The notes under the pieces were generated by a model, which worked only from the letters and a program-made list of their open reading frames with translations, was not told the origin of the DNA and made no database searches. A stretch of 64,000 nt of DNA. Origin: Verticillium longisporum. Taxonomy: Eukaryota; Ascomycota; Sordariomycetes; Glomerellales; Plectosphaerellaceae. The stretch is taken from assembly GCA_019188255.1 (NCBI GenBank), contig JAETXT010000011.1, positions 2,852,001 through 2,916,000 of the forward strand, given 5' to 3'. Below are positions 34,301 to 47,349 of the stretch, piece by piece (position 1 is the first letter of the stretch; every line of letters starts with the position of its first letter). A program made the translations under genes and the position numbers.

Positions 34301-35714
34301 CACGCAAACCCAACGAATATTGTTGTCCGTCAAATCCGTTCCTTCACTACGCCCCATCGTCAGAACACGAGAATCTACGCGGACTTTAGGGAAAAGCACG
34401 GTAGGAAGCCGACACGGCTCACCGCTCAAACGTTTCATGTACGATACCACGTCAGTATATGATGTCCCGCATCGGGTCTCCTGCGTCAACCCTATCTTGG
34501 TTCGAGCCGCAGAAGGCTCGACCGTCTCGCAGAGCGCTTGTTGGGGGTCTTTGGGTCCTTTCTGCAGCAGAGATCGGCAAATGTCCGGATATCCCACCGT
34601 GTATTTTGGCGAAGCGAGGCCTCAGATTCAATAGCCTTCGGAGACTGGTCCCGGTCACATTGACGTGGCTGACCGTCAGCAATATCCGTCGTACAGCATA
34701 TACTACCATGCTCTCATGCCATGGCGAAGCCTGAGCTGGCAGACGCAGTCAACAACCCAGTCTCTGGCCTGTCACCACGGCTGTTCGCAGTCATGGGATC
34801 ATCTGCCGTGCGTCCGCCGAAGGCCACTTCATCTACTGGATATTCAACTGGTTGGTAGGCCCCTCTCGCGTGACGGGCGACGGACGACCCGCCTGCTGCA
34901 GAGGATAACACATGGCTGCCCAACGTATTCCGGCTCGCGATCTGCCCGACGCACCCAGCCGCGATGGCCCGCCCTAATGCTTCTTCAGCCGTTACATCTG
35001 AGGGTTAGCAGCGTCACTGTTCCAGTCGACGTGCATCTTGATCGTCCCGTACCTTGGCAAGCCTTGCAGGTGCGGCGGTAAGGGTGTTGTGAAGTCGCGT
35101 AGGAGTTACTTTTTGTACCAGCGAGAGAGCGCATGTACCTCCAACAGCATCTCGTGTAACAGTTGCTTTACCGGTGTCATATCGAGGAAGCCGACCCCTT
35201 GTAGTGATGCTACTGAAGCATTTCATGTAGGCTGTCGTGCCCTGTACATCTCGCCCTCAGTGTGGCTGCAACCCCGCGTTGGGCATTGTCCATTTCATCT
35301 TGCATTGTGGCGCATTACGATCACGTGACTCAAGGGAACACCATCTATCCGTTAGGGTGGCCGAGTTCACGTGCGCCGACAATCGAAACAGCCGCTCCAG
35401 TGGCCGATGTCAAACCCATATCAGTCTGGAGCACATGAGAAGCCTCATCCTGCTGTCCGAAATGACACGAGCTCCGGTTCCTGTTGAGCTGCATCACCCA
35501 GGTCAGACAAAAGAGTTCAGCCTCAGTAATTGGCAGACCCAATGATCGGCGCTCAGACCATCAAGATGGCTGGTCCTTCCCCGCTTACACGCGGTTGGGT
35601 TGGCCTGAACCTGCCCGCACGCATCGCACCGAGCTGCAGTCAGATCCATTCAGCTGGGCAAGAGCCAATAACCTTAGCTGTGACCGCCGACCCCTCCTTC
35701 CCAGTGTCACTGTC
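31332..35714. other. Longest gene-free region of the window
   Basis: About 4.4 kb between two divergent genes. All open frames are short, overlap others on both strands and resemble no family. It holds G- or C-runs near 31872, 32893 and 33832 and short GGGTCTG repeats near 33285-33315. No tRNA, rRNA or transposon remnant was recognised. Confidence 0.5.
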
Positions 35715-38127
35715 ATGCGTTCTTCAATACTTTCCAGGTTACCCTCTTCGAGAGCCCTGAGAGCTTCCACATCCCTTCACACAAGACCCCTGATCAGTCT
35801 CCCTCACACACGAGCCAGCTGGCAGAGATTTTTCACCACAACGACAACCATGAACACCCAGGAACTCGCGCAGTACCTGGCTGACGCCCCTCCCAGCGTC
35901 GTGAGACTCGAGATTGAGAAGCATTTTGAGCCTCTGACCGACAAGCAGAAGCGTTACGCTCACTTTATCAGCAGGTACGCGAGAGCGGGAATCGCAACGC
36001 TTTAGGATGAGGCTCTGCCAAGCTTCGTGAAGACCATCCACCACTAACCCTGATGCAGAGCATCCCTCGCTGGTAACCGCATTGTCCTTAGACAAGTTTC
36101 GCCAGAGTCGGAGGCCATCTATGACTTGATCATCAGTCTGCACAACACGTCTGGCGGCGACTGGGAGGCCCTCGGCAAGAAGGCTGGAATCAATGAGACG
36201 CAACTGACGCAGTTCCTCGAGTACGCTGCTCAGTTCCTCGGCAACAGCGGCAACTATAAGAGCTTCGGCGACTCCAAGTTCCTTCCGAGATGCGACGAAA
36301 GCACCTTCGCCGCCTTGGCGAAGACCAGCTCCAAGGCCGAGGCTTTCTACAAGGCTACCAATGGCGGCATCTTCAGCGCTGACAAGCCTGGCCTGCTGCA
36401 CCTTGGCTTCCCAGACAAGGGCCATCTGACGACATATTACCCTGATTCCCCGGACATTACTCAGTCTGAGATTGAAGCTGTCTCGGCATGGATGGAGAAG
36501 AAGGGTCTGTTGCCCGAAAACAACCGTCTTCGCAAGGCCAAGGACGGCAACTTCGAGCTTCTCATTGCCTCGGCTGTCACCAGTATCCCTAACGAGGGCG
36601 GTGATATTGGCAAGGACACTCAGTTCACCGTGGAGGACGGTCTACTGAAGGGCAAGACAATCAAGCTTGTCTATGGCGATTACGCTGCCGAGATGAAGGC
36701 TATTTCCGAATATATCAGCAAGGCCGGCGAGAACAGCGACAACAAGACGCAGGCAAAGATGCATGCCGCCTACGCCAAGTCCTTCCATGACGGATCTCTC
36801 GTATCATTCCTGGAGAGCCAGAGGCAGTGGATTCGCGACAAGGGCCCCATGGTCGAGTCGAACATTGGCTTCATCGAGACATACCGAGACCCGGCTGGCA
36901 TCCGAGGTGAATGGGAGGGGTTCGCAGCAGTCGTCAACCTGGAGCGAACTCGGGCCTTCGGCGAACTCGTCAGTTCTGCCCCGGCTCTGATTCCACTCCT
37001 CCCGTGGGGCAAGGAGTTTGAGAAGGATAGATTCCTCTCGCCGGATTTCACTTCTTTGGAAGTTTTGACCTTCAGTGGATCCGGAATCCCCGCAGGTATC
37101 AACATTCCTAACTATGATCTCATCCGTCAAAGCGAGGGATTCAAGAACGTGTCCCTTGGCAACGTCCTCAGCGCCAAGGCCCCGAACGAGAAGATTCCGT
37201 TCATCTCCGAAGCCGATCTTGCTGTTTACCAGAAGTACCGGGACCCTGCCTTCGAGGTTCAGGTCGGTCTGCATGAGCTTACGGGCCATGGATGTGGCAA
37301 GCTCCTCCAGGAGACTTCGCCCGGTACCTTCAACTTCGACAAGGAGAACCCTCCCATCAGCCCCCTGACCAACAAGCCTGTAACGACTTGGTACAAGCCC
37401 GGCCAGACATGGGGTTCTGTTTTTGGCAGCCTTGCTGCCTCTTACGAGGAATGCCGAGCTGAGCTTGTGGCCATGTACCTTGGCTGCGAGTTTTCTGCGC
37501 TCAAAATCTTCGGCTTTGGTGATGGGAGCGTTGACATGGATGGCGAGGCTGGTGACGTCCTGTATGCCGCCTACCTGTCGATGGCGCGCGCTGGCCTAGT
37601 ATCTCTTGAGATGTGGGATCCTCGAAGCCAAAAATGGGGCCAAGCTCACTCGCAAGCCCGCTTCTCTATTCTGCAGTGTTTCCTCCAGGCCGGAGATGAT
37701 TTCTGCGTGCTGGATTACAAGAAGGACGACCTTACCGATCTGGAGATCAAGCTGGACAGGTCCAAGATTCTTACTACCGGCCGTGATGGTATGTTACTTA
37801 CCTTGATATTTCTGTTCGTTTGATGGCTACTACCCGAGACTAACCACAATATCTCTAGCTGTCGGCAAATATCTCCAGAAGATCCACATCTACAAGGCAA
37901 CCGCCGACGTCGAGGCGGGCACTGCCTTCTACAAGGAGATGACCAATGTCGACATGGACTTCTGGGGCACCAAGCTCCGGAACGTTGTCCTGCAGAACAA
38001 GCAGCCGCGTAAGGTCTTCGTCCAAGCCAACACGTATCTCGATGAGGCTACAGGCAAGGTTAGCCTGAAGCACTACGAGGCATCCCCGGCGGGCATGATT
38101 CAGAGCTGGGCGGATCGCGACGCCTGA
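35715..38127 (+). CDS. Dipeptidyl peptidase III, possible mitochondrial/cytosolic dual form
   Basis: This zinc metallopeptidase (family M49) removes dipeptides from short peptides. Exons 35715-35974, 36059-37788 and 37859-38127 join to 752 residues. The zinc site is HELTGH (in EVQVGLHELTGHGCGKLL) with the third ligand in the EECRAE motif (SYEECRAELVAMYLG), both in the expected order. FGDSKFLPRC and the HLTTYYPDSPDIT segment also fit the family. The first 45 residues (starts MRSSILSRLPSSRALRAS) are Arg/Ser-rich and acid-free, like a mitochondrial presequence. A second in-frame ATG at 35850, in an ACAACCATGAA context, starts MNTQELAQYL, which aligns with the usual cytosolic DPP III start. Use of both starts would give two locations; that is inference. 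Confidence 0.93.
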
Positions 38128-38755
38128 CTGCCCCAGACCGGCGGGCGACGTGGGCACATGATCGGCAAGCTGTGACGTGAGTAAGCGTTGAATTATCAAG
38201 CATCAGATGCGGGACAGGCGAAGTTGGTATCATCAGGTCATGTAGAACTAGCATGGGTAAGGCAGCGGGGCCTCCACTCAAGGGCGTGGGGTTATCTATC
38301 AACAAGGGGCTGCACAAAGCAAGCAGCGTAGAGAACGAAACAAACTTTCGAGAATCCTTTCGCATTGTGTGCTTCTGGGTATCGTGGACCGACCGCCGAC
38401 TTGCAGCCAGCCCGCCGAGCCCAACGAATGCCCTTGACCCTCAAAGGACCATGGAACTTTTTTGTGGTTTGCTTTTGCTTTGCTTTTTGAAAATGCCAAT
38501 TCGACCGACCAGAGGGCCCGGGTGTTTTATCTTCGTTGTTGATTGTGAAGAACCTCATTACAGACGCCAAATGACCGATGCCGTCGAGTTCTCAAATGCA
38601 TTTTGGCAAAACCAGCCCTGCCCTGAAAGCCCGGATCTTCGTTTGTCCCTCTACAAGCTCTAGCCTGCCTTCATCAGCCGCCGACCCCTAAGACGAAGCC
38701 ACACAACACCCTTCCCAAGCCGGATATCCGCGTTGTTCGTCATGATGTGGCACGT
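38128..38755. other. Intergenic between converging genes
   Basis: 3' flanks of DPP III (+) and RPL6 (-). No gene seen. Confidence 0.6.
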
Positions 38756-39753
38756 TTACCACTTCATCTCGTGGGGCTTGTCGCCCTTTCGCAGGCTGAA
38801 GGTGCTGGACAGGTAGCTGGCGAGCAGGTCGACCTTCTTGATGTTGGCCAGGAGAGCCTTGTCGATGGCCTTCTGGTCGGCAGCGCGGCTGCTGTTGATC
38901 TCCTTCTTCTGTGGGCAATTTGTGAGCATTTCTTTTCCTTTTTCCGACTCGCAATTTTCGTTTGGTTCGAGCTTACCTTGGGAGCCTCGCCCTGCTTGAA
39001 GAAAGCCTCCTCGCCGGCCTTCTCCTTGGCCTTCTCGGCGGTGAAGTACTTGGGCGCGGAGACCTCCTCGAGCTTCTTCTCGTCGACACCGGAAACGTCA
39101 ACCTTCTCGGATGTGGCAATGACGTAGCGGGAGTTGACCCTGCGGAGGGGGACGCCGTTGATCTTGAAGGGGCCGGTGACGAGGAGGACACCCTGGTCGA
39201 GGGTCTTCAGGAGAACGACACGCTTGCCGCGGAAGCGGCCGGCGAGCAGGATGAGGACGGTGCCAGGCACGAGGGTCTGGCGGGGAGTCCAGGGGCGGAC
39301 GGCCTTGCGGACCTGTGGGCAAAATGTGTTAGTCGTCTGTGCTGCCATGTGTGCTGGGAGGGGATGCTTGAGGAGCGGCGGATGCGTTTGTTCTCGTGCG
39401 TGTGCGCAGCAGCGCCCGAGGTCGCTGAAGTTGGTCGCTTTTGGGGGGTGAAAGGGCAGACGTGATATTCGACCTTCATAGTGCTCGCCTCGCGCGCGCA
39501 ACCACTCAAGCGAATTGCCCGAATCTCGCCCCCAAAATTGTCCCAAAATCCATTGCGCGTTGGCCCGACCGATCGCGTCCGCACGCTCCGTTGCTGTCCC
39601 GCTGCGATATCTCTGCCGTCACCGAGGACTCACCTTCTTAGCCTGGGGCTCATCGTCGGCAGGGTACCACTTGGAGGCCTTCTGGGAAGAGGCGGGGACC
39701 TCCCGGGTGCCCTTGCCGAACTTCTTGGTCGTGGATTCCGCCTTGGTCGACAT
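38756..39753 (-). CDS. RPL6: 60S ribosomal protein L6 (eL6)
   Basis: Three exons (39753-39634, 39312-38977, 38908-38756) join to 202 residues, typical of fungal eL6. The core reads [61 protein letters not shown] and [13 protein letters not shown], the KOW-like domain of eL6. A charged segment ([20 protein letters not shown]) and the tail [19 protein letters not shown], then [12 protein letters not shown], follow. Intron 1 (321 bp) is long for this window and intron 2 is 68 bp; both have clean GT-AG ends and keep frame. I looked in both introns for C/D snoRNA boxes and found none. Confidence 0.94.
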
Positions 39754-40219
39754 TTTGAGGGGATCGCGTCGTCCTTTCCGGGGATTTCGTCGAGGGGTTG
39801 GGGGTGAAAGGGACGAGGTTGTCGTGGATGCAGGTGAGTCTGGTCGGTTTTGCCGAATCGAATTTTTGAGGGCCACTTAGGCGAAGTGTGCGAAGACGAA
39901 AACCTGCCCTTTGGCGCTAAGCCCTGTATGGAATGGCGCGCACCGCCATATTTAGTGGGGTGCTGTGGCTGGTGTCCATGACTCTGAGCTGATAAGATAA
40001 GAGCTTTTTATGGGTCCATGCCAGACTGGGGCTACAGGGCGAAGGTGCGAGAAACTGCTCGAGGGTGCTCGAGCTCTGGCGTGACATTAGGAAGGGAGTT
40101 GTCAGTGAAGATATCTATCGCGTGTTGCTCTTTTCCGCTGGCTTGGACCGCGGCGAATTCTTCTTTCTTCTCAGTCGCAATTATCTCTCGTCGATTGACC
40201 GTTTGTCTGCGCAGACACG
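39754..40219. promoter_or_regulatory. Divergent promoter region, RPL6 / HSP78
   Basis: 466 bp between outward-facing starts of a ribosomal protein gene and a heat-shock gene. A GAATTCTTC...TTC stretch near 40156 weakly resembles a heat-shock element; this is not a firm call. Confidence 0.4.
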
Positions 40220-42612
40220 ATGCAGGCTCGAAGACAACTCATCACATCCGCCCGGCGGTTCGGGCTCACTACTTCTCCACTATCAAGATCATCTCGGCCA
40301 CTGCTATCAAGGGCTGTCCTCAATGAAATCACTACCCATAGCGCTCAACGCCTTCCTGTTGTCGCCTTCAGGGCATATGCATCAGGCCGCGGGCCGCATC
40401 CTCCGGGTGGCACTCACCGCATGGACATGGGTGGAGGCGAGCCCGAGAAGCCAGCATTAGAGCAATTTGGTATCGATTTGACACAGAGAGCGAAAGACGG
40501 CAAGCTGGATCCTGTAATTGGGCGAGACTCAGAAATCCAGCGAACCATTCAGATTCTTTCGCGCCGTACTAAGAACAATCCAGTTCTCATCGGAAATGCA
40601 GGCACAGGCAAGACTGCCATTCTCGAAGGTCTCGCCTTGCGAATCGTTCGGGGCGACGTTCCTGAAAGTATCAAGAACAAAAGGGTCATCTCGTTAGATC
40701 TTGGCTCCTTGATTGCTGGTGCCAAGTTTCGGGGTGACTTCGAGGAACGTTTAAAAAAGTCCTCGACGAGGTTCAGAAGGCCGAGGGCGAAGTCATCCTC
40801 TTCATCGACGAGCTACACACGCTCCTTGGTCTCGGCAAGGCCGAAGGCTCTATTGATGCCTCCAACCTGCTGAAGCCAGCACTCGCAAGGGGTGAGCTCC
40901 AGTGCTGTGGTGCGACTACGCTGGACGAGTATCGACAGATTGAGAAGGATGTCGCTCTTGCGAGGCGCTTCCAACCCATTGTGGTCAATGAACCCAGTGT
41001 CCAGGATACCATTAGCATTTTGCGTGGCATCAAGGACAAGTACGAAGTGCACCATGGTGTCCGCATCACTGATGGCGCCTTGGTTGCTGCCGCCACCTAC
41101 TCAAACCGCTACATCACCGACAGGTTCTTGCCAGACAAGGCCATTGATCTGATGGACGAAGCTGCAAGTCATTTGAAGCTACAGCACGAATCAAAGCCCG
41201 AGGACATCATGGCTTTGGACCAGAAGATCATGACGATCCAGATCGAGTTAGAAAGTCTACAGAAAGAAAAGGATGTCGCCAGTCGCGAGCGACGCGAAAA
41301 GCTCGAGACCGATCTCAAGGCACTTCAGGAGGAGATATCGGGACTGACAACCCGATGGGAGAAGGAGCGTGCTGAGATTGAGGCCGTCAAGAACGCGCAG
41401 GAGGAGCTCGACAAGGCAAAGGTGGAACTAGACGTTGCTCAGAGAGAGGGCAATTTTGGTCGGGCTGGTGAGCTGCGGTACAGTGTCATCCCCTTCCTGG
41501 AGCAGAAAATCCCCAAGGAAGAGGACAAACAGGATGGCTCCCTCATTCACGACTCGGTTACCGCAGACGACATTGCTGCTGTGGTGTCCCGCATCACAGG
41601 GATCCCCGTCTCGAAGCTCACTTCTGGCCATATTCAGAAGCTGGTTCATATGGAAGATGCCCTCCAGGCGTCAGTCCGTGGCCAGGACGAGGCCATCAAG
41701 GCGGTGTCGAATGCTGTACGTCTTCAACGAGCGGGTCTCAGCGGCGATAATCGGCCCCTAGCCAGCTTCTTCTTCCTGGGCCCAACAGGTGTGGGCAAGA
41801 CGGAGCTTTGCAAGAAACTTGCAGGCTTCTTGTTCTCGACAGAGTCGGCAGTCGTTCGGTTCGACATGTCCGAATTCCAGGAAAAGCATACCATCTCCCG
41901 TCTGATTGGTGCTCCATCTGGCTATGTTGGCTACGAAGACGCTGGCCAGTTGACAGAGGCTGTTCGTCGCAAACCCTACGCCGTCTTGCTCTTCGACGAG
42001 TTTGAGAAGGCCCATCGCGATATCTCTGCTCTCCTGCTCCAAGTTCTGGATGAGGGCTATCTCACCGACGCCCAGGGTCACAAGGTCGACTTCCGAAACA
42101 CCATCATCGTCTTCACCTCCAACCTGGGTGCGGATATTCTTGTCGGAGCCAACCCCTCTCACCCCTATACCGAGACGGAAGACGGCGACGTGAGCCCCGA
42201 CGTGCGCAAAGCCGTCATGGATGTTGTGGCCAGCGCGTATCCGCCCGAGTTCCTCAACCGTATCGACTCCTTCATCGTTTTCAAGCGGCTCGCAAAGATG
42301 GCCCTCCGCGACATTGTCGACATCCGCCTGCGCGAGCTACAAGCTCGTCTCGATGATCGGAGGATCACTCTCAATGTGTCTTCCGACGTGCGGGACTGGC
42401 TCGCTGAGCGTGGCTACGACCCACGCTTTGGTGCTCGTCCGCTGAACAGGCTCATCACCAACGAGATCGGCAACGGGCTTGCAGACCGCATCATCAGGGG
42501 CGAGCTTAAGATGGGCGAGACTGCTGAGGTGGTTATTAAGGAAGACGGATCGGGACTTGAGGTGAAGAGTAATGTTGCGGGTGCCGAAGCAGAGGGATCT
42601 ACTTCCGCTTGA
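40220..42612 (+). CDS. HSP78: Mitochondrial Hsp78 (ClpB/Hsp104 family disaggregase), frameshifted
   Basis: AAA+ chaperone of the mitochondrial matrix that resolubilises aggregates with Hsp70. It is a single exon. The N-terminus (starts [14 protein letters not shown]) is a basic presequence. The first ATPase domain has [10 protein letters not shown] at about residues 125-134. An A6 run (40753-40758) then lacks one base: restoring it converts FEERLKKSS into [18 protein letters not shown] and the Walker B segment [13 protein letters not shown]. The downstream frame continues through a coiled-coil M domain ([20 protein letters not shown]) and the second ATPase domain with [20 protein letters not shown], and the sensor-2 motif GARPLNR, ending at TGA 42610-42612. 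Total about 797 residues, the usual Hsp78 length; the ClpB N-domain is absent, as in yeast Hsp78. As printed the first frame stops at 40873. Confidence 0.94.
40753..40758 (+). other. Frameshift site in HSP78 (AAAAAA)
   Basis: The printed reading TTA AAA AAG TCC TCG leaves the family alignment. One further A gives TTA AAA AAA GTC CTC GAC GAG, leading to the Walker B motif. Confidence 0.85.
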
Positions 42613-43331
42613 TCGAATATGCGAGGTTTGTGGTAGAGGTAATGGCGTAACGACTTTGGATGGGGGCGCAATGGGCATTCCGCCTATGTTGTAAATACTT
42701 GTAACATCTTTGTATATCATTGCTTATTCAAAACTAAGATACCACACTTTTCAAATAGACTTTGCTATTACCTTTGATATGTAAAGCTAAAGCCGAATAT
42801 CGTGACGCAGATTAGCGATTGGTGATCGAACCATCCCGTCAGCACCGAATCCAGTCTCGATACTTCGAGGCCAAAGTGGCAGCTTCAGCCCATGCAACCC
42901 AACCCTTGTCAGATACAGTGCAATCGAATGCTATTACACAGTTAGCGCTGGGCATTATTCTGCCGAAATTTCCCGGAAAACCTTGTACGAACCGTATGTA
43001 CTAAGTGGAATGCAGTGTTAAAGGGATATTGCTTGGAAACAGTGAGCTCCAGATAACGGAATCAAGACAGTATCACGCAGGCGCAACAATCACGCGTGAC
43101 AGATTCTGAGTTGGCATCGCGCCCGTGACATCAGCAAGTGAATAGAGTCAGATGTTGACCATGGCGCATCGAAACCGTTATACACGCTCCTTCCAAGCAT
43201 TTCGGCCCAGACCCAGCTTTTTTCATGGCATGCAAATCCCCAGCCCCGTCGTACGCCGTCGTAGCTCCATTTAGGAGCAGTTGAGTAGAGATAAAGACTA
43301 CCCTGTCTCGAGAACTCCACTTCTGCTCACA
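42613..43331. other. Intergenic between converging genes
   Basis: 3' flanks of HSP78 (+) and EMP24 (-). Somewhat AT-richer than neighbours; no gene or RNA recognised. Confidence 0.6.
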
Positions 43332-44104
43332 TTACACCACCCTCTTCACCTCGAAGAACCTGCGCAACCACCAGACCTGGAAACCCGCCTCGCCAACGAC
43401 AAGAGTGATGACGAACAAGTTCCACCACTTGACACGGCTGTTGGTGCTCTCGGCGGTGTTGCGGTGCGTGCGCTCGCGGATGACGATGTAGGATTGCTCA
43501 TCCTTGACCTGGGCGAGGAGCTCGGACATTTTGCGGACTGAAAGACAAGGTCAGCTTCAACACGTCCCAGACCGGACCGCTTTTTCTCTCCTGTATTTGC
43601 ACATACCTTCCTTCTCGAGCGGGTCGCTGGGCACGTCGGATTCGCTGACATAGACAACGCCGTGAACGTTGAAGGAAACTTCCTTGGTGTGGGCACCCCA
43701 GTGCTCGTTTCCGAAGCAGTAGGTGTACTTTCCGTCGTGTTTCGCGTCAAAAGTGTAGTCGCCGTTGGAGATGCCATTTTGCTGGGTCTCGAACTGGCCC
43801 CTGGGGTTCTGGATCTGTAAAAAGGGGGGTGGGTCAGCTAGATCGTATCTTCCATCGCAGGAAGCAGCGCGACTGCGGCCGGCGCATTGGGGGACGTGGA
43901 GCGTACCCAGAAGTTGATGTCGAGGTTGCCGGCGCTGCCAAACTCGCGGTCGCCGACCTGGAAGGTGACGGTCATCTTGTCATCGCGACGCAGAGACTCG
44001 TGGAAGCACTCGCGGCCGTGGGCGGGGAGCTGGATGTTGTGGGCGAGGGCGGACTGGAAAAGGCCAGCTGCGAGGAGCAGCTTGGCGATGGAGGCGAAGA
44101 ACAT
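43332..44104 (-). CDS. EMP24: p24-beta cargo receptor Emp24
   Basis: Exons 44104-43907, 43814-43607 and 43537-43332 join to 203 residues. p24 proteins cycle between ER and Golgi in COPII and COPI vesicles and help sort GPI-anchored cargo. A signal peptide (MFFASIAKLLLAAGLFQSALA) is followed by the GOLD domain (HNIQLPAHGRECFHESLRRD, then KHDGKYTYCFGNEHWGAH), in which the two conserved Cys are present. A coiled-coil stretch (SELLAQVKDEQSYIVIRERT), TAESTNSRVKWWN, one membrane helix and a short cytosolic tail ending FFEVKRVV come next. That tail is the p24-beta (Emp24/TMED2) hallmark and carries the FF signal. Introns are 92 and 69 bp. It is divergent from ARF1. Confidence 0.94.
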
Positions 44105-44443
44105 GGCGGGCAGATCGAGGGCACGAGATGGCTGCCTGGCGAAGGGGTTTCGACCGAAAGGAGTGTGGGGGTTTGAAGTTGTCGTCGTGGCAGAAGCCTT
44201 GGTTGGCGAGATCAAGAAAGCCAGCAGACGCCCTGGAAGTTCTGTCGTAGCTGTCTCGACATCCCTGTCGGGACACCTTTCAACGGGGGGGTTAGCCAAA
44301 GGGGATTAGCGCGCCAGACGGCCTGGGCCGAAGTTCTTCCTGGGTTCGTCGGGAAGACGAGGTATCTAAGGGGGCCGTGGCCGTGGCACGTGATAACGAA
44401 ACGGTTTCCTCTAGTTGTGTCATTAGCCTGTGGGTGGTGGCAT

Positions 44444-44477
44444 GCTGGAGGCTGGAGGCTGGAGGCTGGAGGCTGGT
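44444..44477. repeat. Tandem repeat, GGCTGGA unit
   Basis: Four to five 7-bp copies in the EMP24/ARF1 spacer. Confidence 0.75.
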
Positions 44478-44861
44478 AGGCAAACAGGCAGCATCAGTGG
44501 CCTGGACACCGCTCAGGGTGGGTCTCCAGAGTTTGAAGGTGCCCGTGCTGGCCTGTTACAGGGAGCGTGGAGGACCGCTCACTGCACCGATGATGCCCTG
44601 GAAATGGCACTGACCAACAGCGAGCGTAAGCCCGACCCTGAACCTGCGCCCCCATTCTGCCATCCTGGCTTCTGGCTGGGGGAAGGAGGAGGGAGGGGCT
44701 CCAGTCCAGTCCACTTCTCCATCACGCTCTGCTCCTGCCTCTGCCTCTGTGCTTTGCTCCTGGCTCCCGTCCTTTCTTCACCGACATCGACACGTCAACA
44801 TCCCACGATAAGCTCCATTGAGCCCCCAAGACTCTGTCCCGTCGGAGCCCATTTGCGAATT

Positions 44862-46269
<1,408 letters not shown>

Positions 46270-47349
46270 ATTATCTACCCTTACCATCCCACGCAGTTAA
46301 GAAAAAGAGCCGCATGAAAGCCTCCAGCACGCTCGCACCTCGGCCCATGAAAACCACCCCCTCCACCTCTCTCCGTGGCTCCGGATGTTCTTTGTTTGCA
46401 AAGTTATCGGTCACAACGCAGTCGAATAGTCCATAAACCATCGATCGCATTTCTTCCTCTAAGGCTGTTTCGCTTCCGTTCGGTTCTTTCGTGGCGGTTA
46501 CGCGACCTTGCCCTCTCTCTCTGTCACTCTGTTCCGTAAGCTGGTTGATGCCAGTTAATGCCCTCCCATCACACCCTTTTCTCCTCGCCAGGTCGACAGC
46601 CTCAGAGGAAGAGGGCGGGTGGGCCACTCGTCATTTTCTCCGCTTCTGAAAACGAAAAAACATCAAAAGGTCGCACAGCTCGCGCACGCTCACGCTCGCA
46701 CTCGCATTTCTGGGTCTCGATCTGGACGATTGGGAGGGGGAGGCGTTTCTTTCAGGGCGGGGATTTTCTGTACTGTCTTGTTCAGGCGTCCGTCCCAGAA
46801 ACTGTTGCTTTTTACTTTCACTGCCTCGTGTGTGCTCTGATCGCGTCATGGCCGTTGTAGAAGTGCATGCCGTGAATGCCATGATGTGGGCTCGACCGGA
46901 GCCGGGTGTCCTGCGTCTCGAGTGATGATGTGTTGTGTTTGTCTGTCATGTTGTGAGCTTAGCTCAGTACTCGGCTTGTAGGCGACCGAGTCGTTGCCAA
47001 GGAACCCAAACAGACACGGAAGTGCATTTCTACCCCGTCAGGTGAGAGGGACTTCGTTGTGTCAATGGCTAGGCATCCTCATGGTCATGATACCACAAAT
47101 TAGACATCACCACAAATGTGGTGACAAGGGAACGCCATGTTCCAACGCAGATCAATGTACCAAGGCTTCCTTTATATTCAGACAACCCCAGCTAGCCTGA
47201 GCGACGCCATCATGAGAACCATGTCTATCCAAACATCATCCAAGGAACCATATCTACCCGGTCCCGATCAAACAAACCAAACACCAAGACGCCGTGCCAT
47301 GGCAAAAGAATTCCAGAGAAACAGCAACGGGGGGGTGGCGCGGGACAAA
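46270..47349. other. Intergenic between converging genes
   Basis: 3' flanks of ARF1 (+) and the DUF3405 gene (-), about 1.1 kb. No gene or RNA recognised. Confidence 0.6.

Noticed and set aside
42790..42880. tRNA-like B-box (GGTTCGATC on the - strand)
   Set aside because: The T-stem bases do not pair and no cloverleaf can be drawn.
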